From: Methanomicrobium sp.
GTDB lineage: Archaea; Halobacteriota; Methanomicrobia; Methanomicrobiales; Methanomicrobiaceae
Direction of reading: 5' to 3'
Assembly: GCA_017553245.1 (NCBI GenBank)
Contig: JAFZMT010000238.1
Coordinates: 1-5,367 of the forward strand
Length of the DNA: 5,367 bases
Below, one piece after another: positions 1 through 5,367 of the stretch (position 1 is its first letter; the number at the start of each line of letters is the position of its first letter). Below the pieces are notes generated by a model. The model saw only the letters and a program-made list of their open reading frames with translations, had not been told where the DNA came from and did no database searches. Made by a program: the position numbers and the translations under genes.

Positions 1-1155
1 ATATCGGATCTTCACCTCGGAAAGAAGTTGAACGAGTTCTCCATGATCGCGGATCAGGAATACATTCTGGGGCAGATCCTTGCGATTATCGCGGAGGAAA
101 AGCCAAACGGCGTTCTTATCGCGGGCGATGTCTACGACAAAACCGTTCCTTCGGAAGAGGCAATGAAACTGTGGGATGACTTTCTCATACGCCTTGCCGC
201 GATGAAAGTGCCCGTTTTTGCAATCAGCGGCAACCACGATTCGGCGATTCGGTTCTCAAATCACGGCGAACTTGTGGATTCAACCGGCATCCATCTCTCG
301 CCGGTCTATGACGGTGAAGCAAAGTGCTTTCCGCTCAGAGACGGCGATGTGACGGTAAATATCCATATGCTGCCGTTTGTCAAGCCCGTGACCGTCCGCG
401 CCGTCTTCGGGGACGAAGAAATAAACGACTACACTGACGCCTGCCGCGTTGCAATAAGTCATATGAATCTTGACACGGACAAATCAGACATTACGGGTAA
501 TTCCGGCAAATCCGGCAAATCGCCGAAGAACATCCTTATTGCGCACCAGTTTGTGACCGGCGCCGTCAGGTGCGAGTCCGAGGAGGTGAGCGTCGGCGGT
601 CTGGATAACGTGGATGCATCCGTTTTCGACGCTTTCGACTATGTCGCTCTCGGGCACATCCACGGAAAACAGAAGATCGGCAGGGAGACTGTGCGTTATT
701 CGGGAACGCCGCTTAAGTATTCTTTCTCGGAAAAAGACCATAAGAAGTCGATTACGGTTGTGACCGTGGATGCGGAGGGGGTGTCGGTATCCGAGATACC
801 GCTTACGCCGCTTCACGACCTCCGCGAGATTCGCGGCACATACGCGGAACTGACCGCACGCGATAATTACGTGAATACGAAGACGGATGACTACATCCAC
901 GCGATTCTGACGGACGAGAACGATATCGCGGATGCCGCAGCCAAATTGCGGGTAATATACCCGAATCTGATGAAAATAAGCTACGACAATGCCCGCACCA
1001 GAGAGCAGAGAGATGTCGAAGGCGCCGTTGATGTCGAAAATAAGACGCCGCTTGAGCTATTCGAGGAGTTCTACGAGATTCAGAACAATGCGCCGATGAA
1101 CAAAGAGCAGCGGGATTTTGTCATCGGGTGCATCGGCGAGATCTGGAGGGTGTAA
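1..1155 (+). CDS. sbcD: Exonuclease subunit SbcD (Mre11-like), 5'-truncated by the window edge
   Basis: This is the nuclease subunit of the SbcCD complex, a Mn-dependent calcineurin-like phosphoesterase that cuts DNA ends and hairpins together with the SbcC ATPase. The reading frame is open from base 1 and already inside motif I (SDLHLG, window residues 2-7), so the true start lies about five codons to the left. The TTG at 28 is not the start. The metal-binding motifs follow in order: GDVYD (42-46), GNHD (77-80), the AHQ histidine (H182) and GHIHG (218-222). The C-terminal part carries the family's cap region, with RVIYPNLM (317-324) and a final LELFEEFYEIQNN-type segment. The 384 visible residues are close to a normal full length. 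The wording of the sequence resembles Clostridia-type SbcD. An oddity is a Gly/Lys/Ser-rich insert at residues ~166-176, just before the H182 strand. The gene ends one base before sbcC. Confidence 0.97.
   Translation: MSDLHLGKKLNEFSMIADQEYILGQILAIIAEEKPNGVLIAGDVYDKTVPSEEAMKLWDDFLIRLAAMKVPVFAISGNHDSAIRFSNHGELVDSTGIHLSPVYDGEAKCFPLRDGDVTVNIHMLPFVKPVTVRAVFGDEEINDYTDACRVAISHMNLDTDKSDITGNSGKSGKSPKNILIAHQFVTGAVRCESEEVSVGGLDNVDASVFDAFDYVALGHIHGKQKIGRETVRYSGTPLKYSFSEKDHKKSITVVTVDAEGVSVSEIPLTPLHDLREIRGTYAELTARDNYVNTKTDDYIHAILTDENDIADAAAKLRVIYPNLMKISYDNARTREQRDVEGAVDVENKTPLELFEEFYEIQNNAPMNKEQRDFVIGCIGEIWRV
502..519 (+). repeat. Two perfect 9-bp tandem copies (TCCGGCAAA) inside sbcD
   Basis: Two in-frame copies of TCCGGCAAA encode Ser-Gly-Lys twice (residues 168-173), followed by a degenerate Ser-Pro-Lys. 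They sit in a hydrophilic loop between the 'HMNLD' segment and the strand leading to catalytic H182. SbcD homologues known to me usually have a short connection here, so this looks like a small repeat expansion in a surface loop. Both copies are in frame, so the gene is not disrupted. Confidence 0.8.
1145..1150 (+). promoter_or_regulatory. Ribosome binding site for sbcC
   Basis: GGAGGG lies six bases before the ATG at 1157 and overlaps the last codons of sbcD. It fixes the sbcC start at 1157, although the same frame stays open upstream to about 1118 with non-ATG start codons. The protein beginning at 1157 opens with MRPLFLRLSAFGPYAG, which matches the usual SbcC amino terminus. Confidence 0.85.
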
Positions 1156-1156
1156 G

Positions 1157-3928
1157 ATGAGACCGTTATTCTTGAGATTATCGGCATTCGGTCCGTATGC
1201 GGGCAGAACCGAGATACCGTTGGACAGGCTGGGGACGCAAGGGCTGTATCTGATTACGGGGGATACCGGCGCAGGCAAGACGACCATATTCGACGCAATC
1301 TGTTTTGCTCTCTACGGGGAAGCCAGCGGGCAGAACAGGGATGCGGGAATGCTGCGTTCCAAGTATGCGGCGGACGATGTTCCGACCGAGGTGGAGCTTG
1401 TTTTCGCCCATGCGGGAAAGGAATACAGGATAAGGCGAAATCCGAAGTATATGCGTGCCGCAAAACGCGGAAAAGGTCTGACCGCACAGAATGCGGATGC
1501 CGAACTTCACATGCCGGACGGAACCGTCATCACGAACGACGGAAAGGTCACCGACGCCGTTGAAGGGCTTTTGGGCGTCAACAGGGAACAGTTCTCGCAG
1601 ATCGCCATGCTTGCGCAGGGTGATTTTGTCAGACTGCTGATTGCGGAGACAAAAGAACGCATCAAAATCTTCAGAGAGATTTTTAAGACGCAGAATTACA
1701 GGACTTTGCAGGAAAGGCTCGACTCAGAGCAGAGTGCCGTGGAGAAGCAGGTCGAAGGCGACAGGAGGAGCGTTGCGCAATACATTGCAGGCATTCGGGC
1801 GGAAAGCGACAATCCTCTCGCGGCTGAGGTCGATGAGGCAAAGGCTGGCGGGATGCTGACGGTCGACGTCATAGAACTTCTGGATAAGCTGACGGAGCAT
1901 GATTCGGCTTTAAAAGACTCGCTGGACAATGAGTCGGCGGAGATTAAATGCAGACTTGATACGGTGAATGCGAATATCGGCGCCGCAAGAACACTTGCGA
2001 CGGCAAAACAGTCACTTCTGGAGGCTGAATCCGAACTGCCCGACGAAGAAGCGAAGATCGCCGTTCTTGAAGCGGCATTGGAAGATGCAAGGGACGCTCT
2101 TGAGGATAAGGCGGAGCTTGAAAGGAATTCCGCGCTTATCGGTGCGGAACTGCCGAAATATGACGAAGTCAGGAAGCGTCAGACCGATATTGCCGATTCG
2201 GAGAGGAAATACAGGACAAATTCCGCCAATCTGCTGAAGATGGAGGAGGCACTCCGCGGTAAGAAAGATGATCTTGAAAGAAAGAAGGCGGAGCAGAGTT
2301 CACTCAAAGATTCGGCTGCCGAACTTGCGAGACTCAATGCGGAGCTTAAGGATATTGACGCGGAAATAACGGCTCTCGATGAGTTCTCGACCGCGCTTGG
2401 CAAATACCGTACCAGAATTGACGAACTTAAAGCCGCACAGGACGACTACACGAAGAAGGATGCGGAATTTAAACGGCTCAACACGCTCTACGAAACGATG
2501 GAGCAGGCGTTTCGGGACGGTCAGGCGGGCATTCTTGCGGCGAAACTCAGCGAAGGAGACGCCTGCCCCGTATGCGGTTCAAGGTCACACCCGAATCCGG
2601 CAAGGCTTTTGGACGATGTGCCCACCGAAAATGAACTCAAAACCGCGAAGAAAAACGCGAATAAGGCAAGGGATGAGAGAGAAGAGAGCGCAAAGGATGC
2701 CGAAGGGCGCATGAAAACTCTTGAAGCCGCCGAAACGCAGTTGAGGGAGGGCGCCGGGAAGTTGCTCGGAGAAGAGGATATCGAAAAAGCGGAGGCGAGG
2801 CTTGACGCCGCTGTAGCGGAGTGTGTTGCACGGCGTAAGACGATGCAGGCGGCTTTGAATGCGGCAAAAGAACAGGATAAGCGCAGAACTGAACTGGAAG
2901 AACTGGTTCCGCGATTGGAAGAAGAGACAGGCAAAGATGCCGAGACTGTTACGGCGCTTAAAACGGATATTGCCGCGGACAAATCGGCTCTTGAAGAGAG
3001 AACGAACAGTCTGGATTCGCTTAAGAAGGAACTGAAATTCGCCGACAAAACCGCGGCTGAGGCGGAGAAGAAAAGACTCGACGGGCAGGCAAAAGCGATT
3101 CAGACTGCATACGACAACGCCGTCAAAGCCCTAAACGATCAGAAGACGACGGTCTCGAACCTCAAGACCGCGATTGAAACTCATAAGAAGACAATTAATT
3201 CGAGCGATGCCGCGGGCTTAAATCTTGCCGATGAGGAGGCAAAACTTGCGGAACTGACCCGTGCCCTGAACGATTGCGACGCAAAACGCACTTCGGTGTC
3301 AACAAGGCTGGACGTGAATGCGGGGATTCGGAAGAATGTCAGTGCGAAAGCCTCAAGCATAGCCGCGGTTGAGAAAAAACTCCGGTGGATTAAGGCGCTT
3401 TCGGATACGGCGAACGGAAAACTTTCGGGTAAGGACAAGGTCGAACTTGAGACCTATATTCAGATGACTTACTTCGACCGCATCATAAGCCGTGCCAATC
3501 TGCGGCTTATGACCATGTCTTCGGGGCAATACGAGCTGGTTCGGCTTAAGGAAGCCGCGAACAGGCAGAGTAAGAGCGGGCTTGACCTCGGCGTCATCGA
3601 CCACTACAACGGCTCGCAGCGCAGCGTCAAGACTCTTTCGGGCGGAGAATCCTTTATGGCGTCGCTCTCGCTTGCGCTGGGGTTATCGGACGAGGTGCAG
3701 TCATCCGCCGGAGGGATAAAGATAGACACCATGTTCGTTGACGAAGGTTTCGGCACGCTCGATTCCGAGGCGCTCGAACAGGCTTACAGGGCGCTTTCTG
3801 GACTTACGGAGGGCAACAGGCTTGTCGGCATAATTTCGCATGTCGACGGGCTTAAAGAGCGTATAGATAAGCAGATTATCGTCACAAAGAACAGGGGCGG
3901 CGGCAGTTCCGCGAGGATCAACGTATGA
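1157..3928 (+). CDS. sbcC: Exonuclease subunit SbcC (Rad50-like SMC-family ATPase)
   Basis: This is the ATPase and DNA-clamping subunit of the SbcCD nuclease, 923 aa and complete. The N-terminal ATPase half has Walker A GDTGAGKT (35-42) and a Q-loop in AMLAQGDF (Q154). A long, charged Glu/Lys/Ala-rich coiled coil follows from roughly residue 190. Its apex is a zinc hook, CPVC (C470 and C473), almost exactly mid-protein. A second coiled-coil arm runs to about 750. The C-terminal half has the ABC signature LSGGE (827-831), Walker B with catalytic E863 in TMFVDEGFG (858-866), the D-loop TLD (867-869) and the H-loop histidine H895. No key residue is missing. At 923 aa it is shorter than E. coli SbcC (about 1050), which implies shorter arms. 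The ATG at 1157 is chosen for its ribosome binding site and the conserved N-terminus. Its stop codon overlaps the next start in ATGA, so translation of the downstream gene is probably coupled. Confidence 0.97.
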   Translation: MRPLFLRLSAFGPYAGRTEIPLDRLGTQGLYLITGDTGAGKTTIFDAICFALYGEASGQNRDAGMLRSKYAADDVPTEVELVFAHAGKEYRIRRNPKYMRAAKRGKGLTAQNADAELHMPDGTVITNDGKVTDAVEGLLGVNREQFSQIAMLAQGDFVRLLIAETKERIKIFREIFKTQNYRTLQERLDSEQSAVEKQVEGDRRSVAQYIAGIRAESDNPLAAEVDEAKAGGMLTVDVIELLDKLTEHDSALKDSLDNESAEIKCRLDTVNANIGAARTLATAKQSLLEAESELPDEEAKIAVLEAALEDARDALEDKAELERNSALIGAELPKYDEVRKRQTDIADSERKYRTNSANLLKMEEALRGKKDDLERKKAEQSSLKDSAAELARLNAELKDIDAEITALDEFSTALGKYRTRIDELKAAQDDYTKKDAEFKRLNTLYETMEQAFRDGQAGILAAKLSEGDACPVCGSRSHPNPARLLDDVPTENELKTAKKNANKARDEREESAKDAEGRMKTLEAAETQLREGAGKLLGEEDIEKAEARLDAAVAECVARRKTMQAALNAAKEQDKRRTELEELVPRLEEETGKDAETVTALKTDIAADKSALEERTNSLDSLKKELKFADKTAAEAEKKRLDGQAKAIQTAYDNAVKALNDQKTTVSNLKTAIETHKKTINSSDAAGLNLADEEAKLAELTRALNDCDAKRTSVSTRLDVNAGIRKNVSAKASSIAAVEKKLRWIKALSDTANGKLSGKDKVELETYIQMTYFDRIISRANLRLMTMSSGQYELVRLKEAANRQSKSGLDLGVIDHYNGSQRSVKTLSGGESFMASLSLALGLSDEVQSSAGGIKIDTMFVDEGFGTLDSEALEQAYRALSGLTEGNRLVGIISHVDGLKERIDKQIIVTKNRGGGSSARINV
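2564..2575 (+). other. Zinc-hook codons of SbcC (CPVC)
   Basis: These four codons encode Cys-Pro-Val-Cys (residues 470-473), followed by GSRSHP. In Rad50/SbcC proteins this CxxC at the coiled-coil apex pairs with that of a second molecule around one zinc ion, joining two SbcCD complexes or the two arms of one dimer. The 469 residues before it and 450 after it make the arms nearly symmetrical. Confidence 0.93.
3913..3917 (+). promoter_or_regulatory. Probable ribosome binding site for the Dph6-GATase gene
   Basis: GAGGA lies seven bases before the ATG at 3925, inside the last codons of sbcC. Together with the ATGA stop/start overlap (3925-3928) it supports this start and suggests that the downstream gene is translated both by re-initiation and from its own Shine-Dalgarno site. 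Confidence 0.65.
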
Positions 3929-5367
3929 GGCTGGGGGTGCTGTTTTCCGGCGGCAAGGACTCGGCGTATGCCTGCCGGCTTGCGATGGAAAACGACGAGG
4001 TTGTCTGTCTGATTACGATAGCGTCGCGCAACAAAGAGAGTTACATGTTCCATACGCCCAACGTCAATCTCGCACGCCTTCAGTCGGAAGCCTGCGGAAT
4101 TCCGCTTATAGAGTATGAGACCGCGGGGGAGAAGGAGTCCGAACTTGCGGATTTAAAGGCGGCGATTGCGGAGGCAAAACGCACCTTCGGTATCGAAGGA
4201 GTGGTCAGCGGCGCCATCATGTCGGTTTATCAGGCGGCGCGTGTTCAGCGCATCTGCGCCGAACTCGACCTTTTCTGCTTTAATCCGCTGTGGTACACGG
4301 ATCAGCGGGAATACATGAATAAGATAATCGCGGAGGGCTTCGAGATTCTCATCTCCGGCGTCTTCGCATATCCGCTGGATGAGAAACTGCTCGGCGCAAG
4401 GGTCGATGAGAGGTTTATGACGGCGCTGGACAAAATCGCCGCGAAATACCGCATCACCCTCACCGGCGAAGGCGGCGAGTTCGAGACCTTTACTGCGGAT
4501 GCGCCGTTCTTCAAACGCCGGATTGCAGTCGACAGGGCAACGGCGTCATGCCGCAACAATAACGGGCTTTATACCATCCTTGAAGCTCATCTCGAGGATA
4601 AAACGCCGATTGCGAAGAGTGATGCCGCCGCGGACAATACTGCGGGAAATGCCGTTGCCAATGCCGCCGATAATGCCGATGCCGACGGAGACAGCGCAGG
4701 CGCCGCCTCCGAACACACCGCCGCCGTGCTCATCTGCAATCTCTGTTCGCGTAAGTATCCGCTCTCTTTCGCCGAATACGTAAATCCCGTCGAGAACATC
4801 GTAAAAGCGGCGGGCTACAGATACAAAACGCTCCATTACTCCGAGATCGACGCCGAAATTAACGCCGGTTGTGAAAAATACCTGCGGGATATCGCCGCGA
4901 TTATCCTCTGCGGAACGGCACTCAGGGACAACGAGTTCGCGGAGGAGATCGCCGATGCCGGAAAATTCCGTTTCATTCGGGAAGCGGCGGACAAAAACAT
5001 CCCGATTCTCGGAATCTGCGCCGGATTTCAGGTGCTTGCGAGGGTCTTCGGCGGCGCCGTGACAAACGGAATAAAAGAACGCGATCTCAGAATCGGCGTG
5101 ACAAAAGCAAAGGTCATCAAGACGACGGGAACATCCGGGGAATCGGCGGCATCCGCAACAATCTTTGAGAACAGGGACAGCTTCGAAGCCTACGAACTTC
5201 ACAAAAATGCCCTTACCCTGCCCGAATGCTTTGAGGCGCTTGCGGTCGCGGACGACGAGGACATAAGCGGCGAAACGGGCGGAAAAGCAGGAAAAGCAGG
5301 AAAAGCAGTAAGTGTTCCCCGTGTTCTTGCGGCTAAGCATCGCGACATGAAGGTTTACGGCGTTTTG
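3925..5367 (+). CDS. Dph6-like diphthine-ammonia ligase fused to a class I glutamine amidotransferase (3'-truncated)
   Basis: The frame is open from the ATG at 3925 to the right edge (481 residues, no stop). Residues 1-222 match the DUF71/COG2102 PP-loop ATPase family: SGGKDS ATP-pyrophosphatase loop (8-13), SYMFHTPN (39-46), VVSGAIMS (93-100), PLWYTDQ (121-127), EGGEFET (182-188) and DAPFF (192-196). Dph6 performs the last diphthamide step on elongation factor 2, amidating diphthine with ATP and ammonium. From memory, EGGEFET favours the diphthamide subgroup over the B12-linked bacterial subgroup, which has a different motif there. After an Ala/Asp/Asn-rich linker (231-267), residues ~268-481 form a class I glutaminase domain: ILCGTALRDNEF (327-338) and nucleophile elbow GICAGFQ with C365. 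The sequence ends at KVYGVL, where family members continue into the catalytic HPE motif, so the His and Glu of the triad cannot be checked. Inference: the GATase hydrolyses glutamine and supplies ammonia to the synthetase. Domain calls are firm; the true substrate is not. The gene overlaps the sbcC stop by 4 bp. Confidence 0.88.
   Translation, partial: MRLGVLFSGGKDSAYACRLAMENDEVVCLITIASRNKESYMFHTPNVNLARLQSEACGIPLIEYETAGEKESELADLKAAIAEAKRTFGIEGVVSGAIMSVYQAARVQRICAELDLFCFNPLWYTDQREYMNKIIAEGFEILISGVFAYPLDEKLLGARVDERFMTALDKIAAKYRITLTGEGGEFETFTADAPFFKRRIAVDRATASCRNNNGLYTILEAHLEDKTPIAKSDAAADNTAGNAVANAADNADADGDSAGAASEHTAAVLICNLCSRKYPLSFAEYVNPVENIVKAAGYRYKTLHYSEIDAEINAGCEKYLRDIAAIILCGTALRDNEFAEEIADAGKFRFIREAADKNIPILGICAGFQVLARVFGGAVTNGIKERDLRIGVTKAKVIKTTGTSGESAASATIFENRDSFEAYELHKNALTLPECFEALAVADDEDISGETGGKAGKAGKAVSVPRVLAAKHRDMKVYGVL
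4615..4725 (+). other. Low-complexity interdomain linker in the Dph6-GATase protein
   Basis: Residues 231-267 contain 15 Ala, 6 Asp and 4 Asn among 37, with no hydrophobic core pattern. The DNA is built of recurring GCC, AAT and GAT codons (GATGCC, AATGCC units) without a perfect long repeat. It joins the end of the PP-loop synthetase domain to the first strand of the GATase (VLICNLC). It reads as a flexible tether, consistent with a recent fusion of two formerly separate genes. Confidence 0.8.
5281..5307 (+). repeat. Three perfect 9-bp tandem copies (GGAAAAGCA) in the GATase domain
   Basis: Three in-frame copies of GGAAAAGCA encode Gly-Lys-Ala three times (residues 453-461). They sit in a loop rich in Gly, Ser and acidic residues (~443-462), between the LPECFEALAVA strand and the PRVLAAKH strand. 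This is shortly before the expected catalytic HPE motif. A perfect triplet repeat is a candidate for length variation by slippage that keeps the frame. Confidence 0.9.

Noticed and set aside
28..30. TTG as the start codon of sbcD
   Set aside because: The nine codons before it encode the essential ISDLHLG metal-binding motif, so the gene continues left of the window.
484..900. A 138-residue open frame on the - strand within sbcD
   Set aside because: It is antisense to conserved phosphoesterase motifs and has no recognisable protein features.
1118..1156. Upstream in-frame start for sbcC adding 13 residues
   Set aside because: The extension overlaps sbcD, uses a non-ATG start, and is not part of the conserved SbcC N-terminus; the ATG at 1157 has a GGAGGG site at proper spacing.
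2521..3048. A 175-residue Ser-rich open frame on the - strand within sbcC
   Set aside because: Ser/Ala/Leu richness is what the reverse complement of a Glu/Lys/Ala coiled coil gives; no motif and no ribosome site are recognisable.
3889..3928. Possible terminator or promoter between sbcC and the third gene
   Set aside because: The Gly-rich GGCGGCGG stretch is the coding end of sbcC, no hairpin followed by a T-run is visible, and the genes overlap.
4735..4746. CNLC (residues 271-274 of the fusion protein) as a metal-binding CxxC
   Set aside because: It sits on the first beta strand of the GATase fold, with no second Cys/His pair nearby, so a metal site is unlikely.
4546..5340. A 264-residue open frame on the - strand opposite the GATase domain
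   Set aside because: It lies wholly antisense to a frame with clear Dph6 and GATase motifs, shows no recognisable domain, and is explained by codon bias that leaves few stops on the opposite strand.

Overview
The window is wall-to-wall coding sequence on the + strand. It holds three genes in one tight operon-like block: the 3' nearly-all of sbcD (the first few codons lie left of the window), a complete sbcC, and the 5' part of a large Dph6-like ATP-pyrophosphatase fused to a class I glutamine amidotransferase, which runs off the right edge. Gaps are minimal: 1 bp between sbcD and sbcC, and a 4-bp ATGA overlap between sbcC and the fusion gene. No RNA genes, insertion sequences, CRISPR arrays, internal promoters or terminators were seen, and there is no non-coding stretch.

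SbcD and SbcC form the bacterial Mre11-Rad50-type nuclease complex, which opens hairpins and processes DNA ends. All hallmark motifs are intact: the metal-binding phosphoesterase motifs in SbcD, and the Walker A, Q-loop, zinc hook, LSGGE signature, Walker B and H-loop in SbcC. Both proteins read like the Clostridia/Firmicutes type of SbcCD. The SbcC arms look somewhat short (923 aa in total).

The third gene is the interesting one. Its N-terminal ~220 residues look like a DUF71/COG2102 diphthine-ammonia ligase (Dph6), including the SGGKDS PP-loop and the EGGEFET motif of the diphthamide-type subgroup. An Ala/Asp/Asn-rich linker then leads to a GATase with a GICAGFQ nucleophile elbow. The window stops where the catalytic HPE triad residues would be expected next. 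The simplest reading is an amidating enzyme that makes its own ammonia from glutamine, instead of using free ammonium as characterised Dph6 does.

Organism: uncertain. Diphthamide is an archaeal/eukaryotic modification, and both halves of the fusion read as archaeal-like, whereas the SbcCD pair reads as bacterial (Firmicutes-like). An archaeon, perhaps a gut or anaerobic methanogen lineage with bacterially acquired sbcCD, is my preferred guess. A bacterium carrying a transferred archaeal-like gene is the alternative. A second theme is short low-complexity, Gly/Lys/Ser/Ala-rich insertions, encoded by 9-bp tandem repeats, in surface-loop positions of both SbcD and the fusion protein.
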